The translations under genes and the position numbers were made by a program. A stretch of DNA of 61,366 bases from Bradyrhizobium nanningense (lineage in GTDB: Bacteria; Pseudomonadota; Alphaproteobacteria; Rhizobiales; Xanthobacteraceae), in contig NZ_LBJC01000012.1 in assembly GCF_004114535.1 (NCBI RefSeq), positions 1 to 61,366 of the forward strand, written 5' to 3'. Below, piece by piece: positions 1 to 8,485 of this stretch. Each line of letters starts with the position of its first letter. Within the stretch, counting starts at the first letter, position 1. Below the pieces are notes generated by a model. It searched no databases. It saw only the letters and a program-made list of their open reading frames with translations, and had not been told where the DNA came from.

Positions 1-309
1 CTGCACCACCGCGGTGAGCGCCTTCTCGGCCATCCGGCGCGGCTCCAGGAAGCCGGGAAAGTAGGAACCCTTGCGCAGCTTTGGAATGCGCAGCTCGACC
101 GCACCGGCGCGGGTCTCCCAGATCCGGTCGCGGTAGCCGTTGCGCTGGGCCACACGCTCGGGGGTCTTCTCGCCGTAGGCCGCTCCGGTCTGGCCTTCGA
201 CCTCCAGCTCCATCAGACGCTGGGCGGCAAAGCCGATCATCTCGCGCAACAGATCGGCATCAGGGGTCTTCTCCACGAGCGTGCGCAGGTTCATCATGTC
301 GTCGGTCAT
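1..309 (-). CDS. IS256-family (mutator-type) transposase, N-terminal part, cut by window edge
   Basis: Reading the minus strand from an ATG at 307-309 gives an open frame of 103 codons that runs off the window. The protein begins [20 protein letters not shown] and continues through an [20 protein letters not shown] segment and a [20 protein letters not shown] segment. These are typical of the N-terminus of IS256/mutator transposases, before the DDE catalytic core, which lies outside the window. Only the 5' third is present, so I cannot say whether the element is intact. It is the only mobile-element gene at this end and the neighbouring 400 bases hold no clear gene. Confidence 0.85.
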   Translation of the reverse strand, partial: MTDDMMNLRTLVEKTPDADLLREMIGFAAQRLMELEVEGQTGAAYGEKTPERVAQRNGYRDRIWETRAGAVELRIPKLRKGSYFPGFLEPRRMAEKALTAVVQ

Positions 310-727
310 CGGTGGTTCCTCGGTTGCGTTGGCGTGTCGCAACCCGATCCTACCGGAGAACTGCCGGTGACCACCGCAAAGCCGCCCGCCCGCTACGGCG
401 CTATGTGGGGCGCGCGTCCGGGCGGCTTTGCTCTACCGAGCTACACCACCACCGGGGACACGACCGTCGTTGTAGCTTAGCAGAGGCAAAGCTCGTGCCT
501 GCGCTGCGTGGTCTCAATAGGTCCGGTTGTTGTAACGAGCGCCGCAAGGCGAATGGATGACGGGCTTGATGTCCATAGTTTGGCTTCGGCCCAGAGCCAG
601 TCCAAAGCTTGCAAAGTTCTTGAGCTCGCTTCCGCGCAGGATTGGGCGATCGTAACGACGGTATCTTGCGCACCTGTTGCGGAATTGCAAAGGTACGCAC
701 GATTGGGTTCGCAAAAACAAACTGGCT
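310..727. other. Gene-free stretch beside the IS256 transposase
   Basis: No ORF here has a credible start, Shine-Dalgarno sequence and family resemblance. It contains a 13-bp perfect inverted repeat (376-388 and 419-431). Next to it, on the minus strand, is a short GTAGCTCGGTAGAGC stretch resembling a tRNA D-arm, but no complete tRNA can be folded from it. The stretch probably combines the element's outer end and decayed flanking DNA. Confidence 0.5.
376..431. repeat. 13-bp perfect inverted repeat beside the transposase
   Basis: GCAAAGCCGCCCG at 376-388 is the exact reverse complement of CGGGCGGCTTTGC at 419-431, with a 30-nt spacer. It lies about 70 bases upstream of the IS256 transposase start. 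It could be part of the element's terminal region or a stem-loop. It is not followed by a T run on either strand, so a simple intrinsic terminator is unlikely. Confidence 0.6.
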
Positions 728-1519
728 CTATGAGCTGGTGCCGGCTCTTCGGCTGCTAGGCAAGGGGAAGGTGCCCCGCGCCGGCGCCCCATGAACTAGT
801 CCGGTCGCGCCCCGTGAAACTATCCGATCAATTTCGCGCCTCATGACTTTGTAGCACTCGCATGCCAACGCTTCGAGCCGCGGCCGATCAATCTCGAGCT
901 GACCGCGCCGATGGGATTTCAGCGCTCTTGATGCGCGCAGTGTGCTTACGACATGAGTGACTGTGGTGCGCCGGACGCCCAGTAATTCCGATAATGTTTC
1001 CTGGGTCAGCGGGAGCGCATCGCCGCCATTCGCTCGATCGTGAAGGTGAAGCAGCGTACGCGCTAGGCGGGCCTCGACAGAATGCAGTGCATTGCAAGCA
1101 GCCACCTGCTGGAGTTGGATCAACAACGACATCATGAAGACCTGCACCATGGATGCGATTGCAGGGCTGCGATGTTGCGCTGCCAGAAATTGCGCGCGAG
1201 AGATCTGCAGCGCGGTCCCTGATATGCGAACGACCGCCGTCGCGGGCGAGGCGGGTGCGCCTAACGATGACGTCAAGCCCACGGCCCCCTCGTGCCCGAT
1301 TATCGCCGTGGCAACTGTCTGCCCGTTAGGCAGCTCCGTGATAGCGGCGATCGCGCCGCTGAGCGGGAAAAAGAGATGTTCGATCCGATCGCCCGCTCGG
1401 ACGAGCACGGAATCGCGTTCGATCACAACTTTCCGCAGATGAGGCGCAAGCAAAGCAAGATCCGCTGGCGGCAACGCTGTTAGCAAGAGATTACCGACAC
1501 TGGTTGCGTGGTCCATCAT
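728..1519 (-). CDS. Crp/Fnr-family transcriptional regulator
   Basis: A 263-residue cytoplasmic DNA-binding regulator. The N-terminal half is a cyclic-nucleotide-binding-like beta barrel (about residues 18-115; 'VLVRAGDRIEHLFFPLSGAIA' type strands), followed by a long dimerisation helix. A C-terminal winged helix has its HTH at about residues 172-194 (TQETLSELLGVRRTTVTHVV). No cysteine cluster is seen that would bind a 4Fe-4S cluster as in FNR/FixK-type sensors, so the signal is unknown. The frame stays open upstream to 1666, but the ATG at 1517-1519 has GGGAGAA just upstream and is preferred (the next codon is also ATG). It stands alone, with over 900 bases of unassigned DNA upstream. Similar proteins in rhizobia are often annotated as Crp/Fnr regulators of stress or photosynthetic genes; the target here is unknown. 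Confidence 0.85.
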   Translation of the reverse strand: MMDHATSVGNLLLTALPPADLALLAPHLRKVVIERDSVLVRAGDRIEHLFFPLSGAIAAITELPNGQTVATAIIGHEGAVGLTSSLGAPASPATAVVRISGTALQISRAQFLAAQHRSPAIASMVQVFMMSLLIQLQQVAACNALHSVEARLARTLLHLHDRANGGDALPLTQETLSELLGVRRTTVTHVVSTLRASRALKSHRRGQLEIDRPRLEALACECYKVMRREIDRIVSRGATGLVHGAPARGTFPLPSSRRAGTSS

Positions 1520-2437
1520 GGGATTTTCTCCCGACGGATACTCGGCACTAGAACTCAGGCCGGAGAGCGGACCTGCTCTGCAGAGGCCAGCCCAGCGGCA
1601 ATCCAACCGACCACCACAGATATGGTTCCCGTAATCGATGGCGCGCATGCGTAGCCTGAGAATCATATGGCGCGGCGGAGATCCTGTGCCTATCGCGCGC
1701 CATTGAGCAGGGTACTGACAAGGACAAGCGCTCGCTGGAGTTGGCTCAGTCAGTCTGCGGCGATAGTTACTGAAACCATGGACGCTCCAAAGCGTCGAAA
1801 TTTTCCTGCGGATTTAATAGCAAGGATTTTGACGGACCAGCTATCGGCATTTGAGCGTCGACGTCGCCGACTTGTCGTTGCCAATCAGCGTGTTCCGGTC
1901 GCTTGAACAATCGAGTGGGAGTGGGGTGATCAGGTGCTGTTGCGCGTTTTAGTGGAGTCTTTGGTGAGAAGTCTCATTTGCTCCCACATCCTGGGACCTG
2001 AGTTGTGGGGCGCGACTTAGCCTCGATGAACGTCGGCATTCCACTGCGGTTCGCTGACGGCGTACTGCGGCGAATTGCAGCATGCAAAATGGGGCCTGCT
2101 GGAAGCTCTTGCTTGGGAGGAACGGCGGCTGTCGGCGCAAACGGGCGTTCAGCTTCGGTGACAATGGCCCCAACCCGACGTTTCAACATGACCTTTCGCG
2201 CGAGAAGCCGGAATTGCGACCAGCATTGGCTGCCGAATAAAGGCTCTGTTGGCTCCAATGGATGAATCACGGCTGGAAACGCCAGCTCGACCCAGCGTGC
2301 GGGAAGCGAGCTTCTTCGAGCAGTTTCCGGCGCTTGGCACGCTGGCGAGGTGCTTGCGACATTGAGCTGAATCAAGCTGAGGCCGCCGGCTTCCCATTAC
2401 CGTTCGCATTGCGCTCGACGGTGATGGGAGAAGCAGA
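1520..2437. other. Long stretch without a confident gene
   Basis: Short ORFs occur on both strands (for example 1667-1906 plus, 1974-2375 minus), but none has a good ribosome-binding site, a recognisable motif or a consistent coding pattern. The region probably carries promoters for the divergent Crp/Fnr and ftsH genes and possibly gene relics. I see no RNA gene or repeat in it. Confidence 0.5.
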
Positions 2438-4282
2438 GTGGAGTCCGATCAAGTTTCACGGAAGCACGGCATCGCAATGGCTGCCATCCTGGCCGGTGGC
2501 ATGCTGCTGGCCATGCTGCAGTTCGGGCTCTCGACGTACAATTCAGTCGAAACCATTCCCTACAGCCAGTTCGAGCAGTTGCTCGCACAGGACAAGATTG
2601 CCGAGGTGTCCGTCGGCTCGGATACGATTCAAGGAAAATTGAAGGAGCCGCTTCCGAGCGGAAAGTCCGCGTTCGTGACCGCGCGGGTTGACATGGCTCT
2701 GGCTGAGAAGCTCGCGGCAAAGGGCGCGAGCGTGACCGGCGTCCCCGGCAATGGCGTGTTGCAGACCTTGCTGTCCTGGATCTTTCCGGTCATCGCCTTC
2801 TTCGTGATCTGGCTCTGGATCGGCCGCAGTATGGGAGGCGGCCAGGGCCTGGGCGGGCTGATGGCGATCGGCAAATCCCGCGCAAAAGTGTATGTCGAAA
2901 AGGACATCAAGGTCACCTTCGCCGATGTCGCGGGCGTGGACGAGGCGAAGTTCGAGCTCCAGGAAGTGGTGTCGTTCCTCAGGGATCCCAAGAGCTATGG
3001 TCGCTTGGGGGCGCACGTCCCTAAGGGTATCCTGCTCGTCGGACCGCCGGGAACGGGAAAGACCCTGCTGGCCCGCGCGGTGGCAGGAGAGGCCGGCGTT
3101 CCATTCTTCTCGATCTCCGGCTCGGAATTCGTGGAGATGTTCGTGGGTGTCGGCGCAGCGCGGGTTCGGGATCTGTTTGAGCAGGCCCGCAAGGCCGCAC
3201 CCTGCATCATCTTTGTCGACGAGCTCGACGCGCTGGGACGCAGCCGCGGGCCGCTGTCATTCGGGGGCTACGACGAGAAGGAGCAGACCCTCAACCAGCT
3301 CCTGTCCGAGCTTGACGGCTTCGACCCGAGCGCCGGCGTCATTCTGCTGGCGGCCACCAACCGGCCGGAGATCCTGGATCCCGCACTGCTGCGCGCAGGC
3401 CGATTTGACCGGCAGGTCCTGGTTGACCGGCCCGACAAGAGGGGGCGCGTTGCGATTCTCAAGGTGCACGCCCCCAAGATTCGGGTGCGTAACGACGTCG
3501 ATCTCGACAAGGTGGCGGGTCTCACGACCGGATTTACCGGGGCTGACCTTGCAAACCTCATCAACGAAGCGGCGATCGCGGCGACGAGACGGAGCGGAGA
3601 CGAGGTCACCTTCGATGATTTCGTCACGGCGATCGAGCGGATCGTGGCCGGCATCGAGAAGAAGAGCAGGGTGCTGAGCAAGGACGAACGGCGCAGGGTT
3701 GCCTATCATGAGATGGGCCATGCCCTCGTCGCGGCCAGCCTGCCCGGCGTCGACCCCGTGCAGAAGGTCTCGATCATTCCGCGCGGGATCGGTGCGCTGG
3801 GGTATACCATCCAGCGACCGACCGAGGACAGGTTCCTGCTGACGGTCGAGGAGCTGAAGAACCGCATCGCGGTGCTGATGGGCGGACGGGCATCGGAGCG
3901 TCTGATCTTTGACGGGGCGATCTCGACGGGCGCCGCCGATGATCTTCAACGTGCGACCGAAGTCGCCATCGAAATGGTGACCAAGTACGGCATGGACGAG
4001 ACGGTGGGGCAACGCACCTATGCACCTAAGCCGCAGGCGTTTCTCGGGGCGGCCCAGGACAAGATCGCCGGGGCTGCCGAGGCAACCGGCCGTGAGATCG
4101 ATCTCGCCGTACGCAACCTGATCGAGGAGGGTGATCGCCGCGCCCGCGACATCCTGCGGCAAAGGCGAGCGGACCTCGATGCCGGAGTTGACCTGTTGAT
4201 CGCAAATGAGACGGTCACGTCCGAGCAGTTTGCGCCATTGCTCGGCAAGCGCAGCGGAGAAGGCGAGCCGGTTGCCGCGTGA
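2438..4282 (+). CDS. ftsH: ATP-dependent zinc metalloprotease, FtsH type
   Basis: A 614-residue membrane-anchored AAA+ protease that unfolds and degrades membrane and regulatory proteins. Two membrane segments (about 12-33 and 109-130) flank a short periplasmic domain. The AAA module has Walker A GPPGTGKT (202-209), Walker [10 protein letters not shown] and an SRH segment ([20 protein letters not shown]). The zinc site is HEMGH (424-428), with a later Asp in the ADDLQRAT helix near 500. The start is GTG at 2438, preceded by GGGAGAAG. Length fits a compact FtsH, somewhat short at the C-terminus. The variable linker carries an [20 protein letters not shown] stretch instead of the usual GRG...NDEREQTLNQL, suggesting an accessory paralogue rather than the housekeeping copy. 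The neighbouring Mg-type ATPase and DUF6894 gene hint at a stress locus. Confidence 0.93.
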   Translation: MESDQVSRKHGIAMAAILAGGMLLAMLQFGLSTYNSVETIPYSQFEQLLAQDKIAEVSVGSDTIQGKLKEPLPSGKSAFVTARVDMALAEKLAAKGASVTGVPGNGVLQTLLSWIFPVIAFFVIWLWIGRSMGGGQGLGGLMAIGKSRAKVYVEKDIKVTFADVAGVDEAKFELQEVVSFLRDPKSYGRLGAHVPKGILLVGPPGTGKTLLARAVAGEAGVPFFSISGSEFVEMFVGVGAARVRDLFEQARKAAPCIIFVDELDALGRSRGPLSFGGYDEKEQTLNQLLSELDGFDPSAGVILLAATNRPEILDPALLRAGRFDRQVLVDRPDKRGRVAILKVHAPKIRVRNDVDLDKVAGLTTGFTGADLANLINEAAIAATRRSGDEVTFDDFVTAIERIVAGIEKKSRVLSKDERRRVAYHEMGHALVAASLPGVDPVQKVSIIPRGIGALGYTIQRPTEDRFLLTVEELKNRIAVLMGGRASERLIFDGAISTGAADDLQRATEVAIEMVTKYGMDETVGQRTYAPKPQAFLGAAQDKIAGAAEATGREIDLAVRNLIEEGDRRARDILRQRRADLDAGVDLLIANETVTSEQFAPLLGKRSGEGEPVAA

Positions 4283-4631
4283 CAGCGGTGGGTGCTGGTG
4301 GCGCTCAGTTTGCTCGATTACTTCAGCGATATACCGACCTGGCGGATTCCCAGGGCGTCGCCTGCGGAGACCTGTTGAATGTAACCGCCGCAGAGGTGGA
4401 CGGGGAGAAGATCGCCGACATCGGATGGCGTAGTCGCTGTCATGATATCGCAAGGATGGGTTGAAGCCGGGCCCTTGAACCAAGTTCCTTCATTTGATCC
4501 GGCTCAAGATTTTGACCCGCCTGTTTATTAGAATGCAGCTCCCCAAGTGGTCGCGGTTCCTCCCGCGCCTTGGCAAGCCCCCTTGGGGATGGATGACGTC
4601 AAAGAGCCGCGTGGAACGCGGGAAAGAGTTC
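4283..4631. other. Spacer downstream of ftsH with a possible 61-codon ORF
   Basis: A GTG at 4279 overlaps the ftsH stop and opens a 61-residue frame to 4464 ([20 protein letters not shown]...). The overlap is suggestive of translational coupling, but the peptide resembles nothing I know and has no clear domain, so it is left uncalled. The remainder of the stretch shows no gene. Confidence 0.35.
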
Positions 4632-4850
4632 ATGCCCACATACTATTTCGACATGAAGGACGGCGTACCCCTCCGGGACAGATCCGGACTGGAGCTTGTG
4701 AGCGATGGCGCCGCCATCGCGCACAGCAAGAATCTCGCCGAGCAGGCGCGTCGAGAGAAACCGAAAGGCCATCCCGACCTCCGGATCGTCGTCATCGACG
4801 AGAGCGGGCGTGAAGTCCACCGCGAGCAGATCTATCCAGACGCGACCTGA
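4632..4850 (+). CDS. DUF6894 family small protein
   Basis: A 72-residue protein beginning MPTYYFDMKDGVPLRDRSGL and ending with a VVIDESGREVHREQ strand. This is the pattern of the DUF6894 family, abundant in multiple copies in Bradyrhizobium and relatives: an aromatic-rich first strand, then a D-x-x-G-x-E/L turn, then a helix, then a final V-x-D-E-x-G strand. The function is unknown. The start at 4632 is chosen because GGGAAAGAG lies just upstream; the frame is open further upstream to 4494 but without family resemblance. It lies between ftsH and a convergent MgtA-type ATPase. Confidence 0.75.
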   Translation: MPTYYFDMKDGVPLRDRSGLELVSDGAAIAHSKNLAEQARREKPKGHPDLRIVVIDESGREVHREQIYPDAT

Positions 4851-4892
4851 CCATTGGCCAGCGCGCTCGGTGAACCTAGTCTTTGATAGACC

Positions 4893-7433
4893 TCACCGAT
4901 CTGAAATCGCCAGCCGCTTCGCGATGGTCGCCGAGACCAGATAGGCCGCGGCGATGGCGACGATCATCGCAAGCAGTCCCGGAGACAACGCGGTAAAGCC
5001 GAACGCGGCTCTCCACGGGCCGAGCGCAAGCGCCACGCCGGCAAGCAGGGCGCCGAAGGACGTGGCGATCAAGATGTTGTGCGGGCGGTTCGCCCGCCAT
5101 GGCCATTTGCGAGACCGGATCACGAAGATCACCAGAATCTGAGTCGCGATCGATTCCACGAACCAGCCGGTTTGAAAGAGTGCGGCATCCGCATCGAACA
5201 GCTTGAGGAGAACGGCGAAAGTAATTGCGTCGAACAGGGACGACACCATTCCCATGATGATGGTGAAGCGAAGGATGCTTGCCATGTCCCAGGATTCGGG
5301 CCGCGCAATGTCTTCGCGATCGACGTCATCGAAGGGGATACCGATTTCGGAGAGATCGTAGATCAGATTGTTCAGCAAGATCTGCAGTGGCAGCAGCGGC
5401 AGGAATGGAAGAACGACCGAGGCCAGGGCCATCGAAAGCATGTTGCCGAAATTCGAGCTTGTTCCCATTCGAACATATTTCAGGATGTTGGCAAACGTCC
5501 TGCGGCCTTCGCGCACGCCGGCCGCAAGCACGGAAAGGTCGGGCGCCAGCAAGATCATGTCGGCGGCCGCGCGGGCGACCTCGGTCGCGCCCGTGACGGA
5601 TATGCCGACATGCGCGGCGTGGAGCGCCGGGGCGTCATTGACGCCGTCTCCCATGAAACCGACGACGTGATTGCGGTGTCGGAGCGCGGCAATGATCCGC
5701 CGCTTCTGATCTGGATCGATCCGGGCAAACAGATCGATGTCATCGACCCGGGCGATGAGCGCGGCATCGGTGAGTTCAGAGATCTGGGCGCCGGTCACGA
5801 TCCGGTCCGACCTGAGACCGACAGATTGCGCAACGTGCGCGACCACGGCGCCATGATCACCCGAGAGAATCCTCATCGTCACTCCGAGCGAGCCGAGAGC
5901 CTCGATGGCCGAGGCGGCATCCTGCTTGGGCGGATCGGCGAAGACGCAAAAGCCGATCATGGTCAAATTGGTCTCGTCGCTGACGGAAATGGTCTGCTGC
6001 CCGGCCGGAATGGACCTGATGGCGACGGCAAGGAGCCGGAATCCGTCGCGGGCGTAGCGCGCCTGGATGTCGGCCATCTTCTGTTGCCAGGCGGAGTCGA
6101 GCGGATGAGCCAGACCATCGATCTCCACGGCCACACAGCGCGACAGGACGGATTCCGGGGCTCCTTTGGCGATGAGCGTGTGTTCGCCGTTGCGTTGGGC
6201 CAGGACGGACAAGCGCCGCCGCTCGAAGTCGAACGGGACTTCCGCCAGCCGAACCCAGCCGTCGAGGCCGTTATGGTTCGCCGACAGGATCGCGTCGTCG
6301 AGAGGGCTTCTGACGCCGGCCTGGAACGTGCTGTTCAGGCGCGCCAAGCTCAGGACGCGATCGCAGGTCCGATCCTGGGGATCGACATGCGCCTCCAGCG
6401 TGATCCTGGCCTCCGTAAGCGTGCCGGTCTTATCGACACAAAGCGTGTCCATCGCGCCCAGATCGTGAATCGCGGACAACCGCTTGACGATGACTTTTCG
6501 CTTCGCCATGCGCAGGGCGCCTCGGGCGAGGGTCACCGTCATCACCATCGGCAGCAGTTCCGGCGTCAAGCCGACAGCGAGCGCGACCGCGAAGAGGAAG
6601 GATTCCATTGCGTTATGTTGTGCGACGAGATGAGCCATCAGCACAAAGAGAGTGAGAAAAAGGGTCAGTCGAAGGATCAGAAATCCGAGCCTGCGGACGC
6701 CTTGTTCGAGAGCCGTTGGTGGCGCGTTGGCGGCCATTGCCGAGGCGATCGCGCCAAAGCGCGTCCGGCCCCCAGTCGTCACGACCAACATCCTGCCGCT
6801 TCCGCCGACGGTACTGGTTCCCGCGAACAGGGCGTTCGTGGCGTCCGCCGGCAATGAAGCGGAGCAGGGGCCGTCCGTCTTGAAGGCCGGAAACGGCTCG
6901 CCCGTCATCAGGGCTTCATTGACCTGCAGATCCTGTGCATCGAGGACGATGCCGTCGGCCGGTATCAAATCGCCGATACGGAGCTTCACGACGTCCCCCG
7001 GGACGAGAGCCGTCACCGAAATCGTCGCATCCTTGCCGTCCCTGACAACGTCAGCCTGGATGGCGACCGATTCCCGCAACGCTTCGGCGGTGAGCTCGGC
7101 GCGATGCTCCTGGACGATATCGAGCGTGATGGACAGGGACAGCACGGTTGCGATGATGGCAAAGCTGCCGATGTCGCCGCTCAACCCGGATACGAGCGCC
7201 GCCGCCAGCAGCATGGCAATCAGCGGATTCCAGAGACGTTGGCCGAGCTTGCGCAGGGCTGACCGGCCTTGGGAGGCGTCGACGCGGTTTGCGCCGACGA
7301 TCGCCAGCCGTCGGTCGGCTTCGATGTGCGACAGGCCGTCCGGGCCGGAGTCGAGCGCGCGGTAGAGGTCGTCCTTTGGCATTTGCCAGAACGTCGCGGC
7401 CAAAGCCTTGGCTGGGCTCGATTGTTCGATCAT
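4893..7433 (-). CDS. mgtA: Magnesium-translocating P-type ATPase (type IIIB)
   Basis: An 846-residue inner-membrane P-type ATPase. The phosphorylation motif DKTGTLT starts at about D334 and the hinge motif GDGVNDAP at about 595. The actuator region has a TGEPFPAFK variant of the TGES loop, and there are around ten hydrophobic segments (for example LIAMLLAAALVSGLSG and the C-terminal pairs). The overall order and the C-terminal NNLIYDLSEIGIPFDDVD segment match MgtA/MgtB-type Mg(2+) importers rather than Ca or heavy-metal pumps. The frame is open to 7511, but the ATG at 7431-7433 (MIEQSSPAKALAATFW) fits the family's usual N-terminus; neither start has a strong Shine-Dalgarno. No MgtC or leader-type regulatory RNA was recognised upstream. 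Confidence 0.88.
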   Translation of the reverse strand: MIEQSSPAKALAATFWQMPKDDLYRALDSGPDGLSHIEADRRLAIVGANRVDASQGRSALRKLGQRLWNPLIAMLLAAALVSGLSGDIGSFAIIATVLSLSITLDIVQEHRAELTAEALRESVAIQADVVRDGKDATISVTALVPGDVVKLRIGDLIPADGIVLDAQDLQVNEALMTGEPFPAFKTDGPCSASLPADATNALFAGTSTVGGSGRMLVVTTGGRTRFGAIASAMAANAPPTALEQGVRRLGFLILRLTLFLTLFVLMAHLVAQHNAMESFLFAVALAVGLTPELLPMVMTVTLARGALRMAKRKVIVKRLSAIHDLGAMDTLCVDKTGTLTEARITLEAHVDPQDRTCDRVLSLARLNSTFQAGVRSPLDDAILSANHNGLDGWVRLAEVPFDFERRRLSVLAQRNGEHTLIAKGAPESVLSRCVAVEIDGLAHPLDSAWQQKMADIQARYARDGFRLLAVAIRSIPAGQQTISVSDETNLTMIGFCVFADPPKQDAASAIEALGSLGVTMRILSGDHGAVVAHVAQSVGLRSDRIVTGAQISELTDAALIARVDDIDLFARIDPDQKRRIIAALRHRNHVVGFMGDGVNDAPALHAAHVGISVTGATEVARAAADMILLAPDLSVLAAGVREGRRTFANILKYVRMGTSSNFGNMLSMALASVVLPFLPLLPLQILLNNLIYDLSEIGIPFDDVDREDIARPESWDMASILRFTIIMGMVSSLFDAITFAVLLKLFDADAALFQTGWFVESIATQILVIFVIRSRKWPWRANRPHNILIATSFGALLAGVALALGPWRAAFGFTALSPGLLAMIVAIAAAYLVSATIAKRLAISDR

Positions 7434-7590
7434 GGATGGGCTCGGCGGTCGCTGACACTTGGGCGAGGCCAAGGTACGGGGCTGCTTGACTTCCGGATTG
7501 ATGCAACGCAATCCAGTCCCCGGTTGTCATCATCACGCTGTCACGAGGCAGACACTGAAAGCAACGATCATCCCGAGCGGTCTGGCCGCA

Positions 7591-8076
7591 TCAATGCTTC
7601 CGGCTGTTTCCCGGCGGCGAAAATATCTGATTGGCGGGGGGCTGCCCGCCGGTCGGAACGCCGATGGCAATGAAGCCGCGGCCCATCGAGCTGTGACAGG
7701 CGTTGCAGCCGTCGGTCAGGACGCGCATGGAAGCGGCGAACTTGCGATCGTCGCCCGCCGCGATCGCGTCGGCGATCGACAGCAGTGGCTCCTTCATCGT
7801 GGTCACGTTGCTGACGGGAACCGCCGGGTAGAAAATGGCTGCTTCGGCCAAGCTGTTGGTCAACTGCCGCAACTCGTAAGCGGCGAGGTCCCAGTTCTTC
7901 GCCTTGCCTGCATACCATAGCTTGAGATGCTCAAGCTGCGCCATGCCCATGACCTCGACGAGGCGAGGCGCCTCCTGTTTCGCGCTCGCGGACGGCGGAA
8001 AGTCGGACTGAGCAATCGCGGATGTGATCGCGCCCACCGAAATCGCGAGAACCACGCACCAATTCTTCAGCGTCAT
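7591..8076 (-). CDS. Periplasmic small c-type cytochrome
   Basis: A 161-residue exported protein. Residues 1-22 form a signal peptide (NWCVVLAISVGAITSAIA) ending AQ. A single haem-binding motif CNACH is at 124-128, in a helical protein with the conserved EHLKLWYAGKAKNWDLAAYEL segment near 49-69. The layout, an N-terminal helix pair and a C-terminal CxxCH, resembles a family of cytochrome-like proteins common in rhizobia; its redox partner is unknown. The start at 8076 is preferred over 8154 because of AGGGAA upstream and the immediate signal peptide. It is separated from the Mg ATPase by about 160 bases and faces a palindromic repeat upstream. Confidence 0.8.
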   Translation of the reverse strand: MTLKNWCVVLAISVGAITSAIAQSDFPPSASAKQEAPRLVEVMGMAQLEHLKLWYAGKAKNWDLAAYELRQLTNSLAEAAIFYPAVPVSNVTTMKEPLLSIADAIAAGDDRKFAASMRVLTDGCNACHSSMGRGFIAIGVPTGGQPPANQIFSPPGNSRKH

Positions 8077-8200
8077 CCGACCATTCCCTGCTGATTGAAC
8101 GCCTTGAATATCAGCGCCGCGGGCCGTGCTCTTGCGCTGAATCAATCCTCCCACGCTCCCCGAGGTGTTGCATATGGAGAGCGATTTTCCTTGCGGCCAT

Positions 8201-8326
8201 CCTTCGAGACGCCCGCCGTTGGCGGGCCCTCAGGATGAGGACCGCGTGCGCTGCACTAGTTCTGGCGAGCACCGATGCCGCTTAGCCTCATCCTGAGGAG
8301 ACCGCTGAAAGCGGTCGTCTCGAAGG
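8201..8326. repeat. Mosaic palindromic intergenic repeat, copy 1
   Basis: Nested inverted repeats: outer arms CCTTCGAGAC (8201-8210) and GTCTCGAAGG (8317-8326), inner arms CCTCAGGATGAGG (8228-8240) and CCTCATCCTGAGG (8286-8298). Each side also has its own small hairpin (GCCCGCC...GGCGGGC on the left, CCGCTGAAAGCGG on the right). A second copy in inverted orientation lies at 16672-16797. It is typical of Bradyrhizobium intergenic palindromic elements and would form a long structured RNA if transcribed. Confidence 0.85.
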
Positions 8327-8424
8327 ACGAGGCGCGCGCTCAGCTCGCGCAAATGCCACATACGATAGCCCTTCCGCGCTCCCCGGCATCGTTCGATTCC
8401 CATTGTCGTGAATGGCGCCGGAGT

Positions 8425-8438
8425 TTGCGCCTCGACAA
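8425..8438. promoter_or_regulatory. FNR/NnrR-like box TTGCGCCTCGACAA
   Basis: The site fits TTG-N8-CAA, the spacing bound by Crp/Fnr-family regulators such as FNR, FixK, Dnr and NnrR. It is close to the TTGCG-N4-CACAA form described for NnrR-type NO-responsive control. It lies 47 bases upstream of the membrane-protein gene starting at 8486, a plausible activator position. It is a sequence match only; a single box of this size can arise by chance, but a second box before ubiD/ubiT supports it. Confidence 0.45.
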
Positions 8439-8485
8439 AGTGGCTGTGACTGCAGCCGCTTACCGTTCTCGAGTGCAGACATGGG

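Noticed and set aside
431..500. tRNA D-arm-like sequences on both strands near the IS256 transposase
   Set aside because: GTAGCTC...GAGC and a GTAGCTTAG stretch resemble D-arms, but no anticodon stem, T-arm (GGTTCGA) or acceptor pairing could be found, so a tRNA gene is not supported.
3257..4483. 408-codon minus-strand frame opposite ftsH
   Set aside because: Opposite to a gene with Walker motifs and HEMGH; Arg/Pro-rich shadow frame.
5079..6857. 592-codon open frame on the plus strand across the Mg ATPase
   Set aside because: Antisense to an ATPase with intact DKTGTLT and GDGVNDAP motifs; no domain recognised in the shadow.
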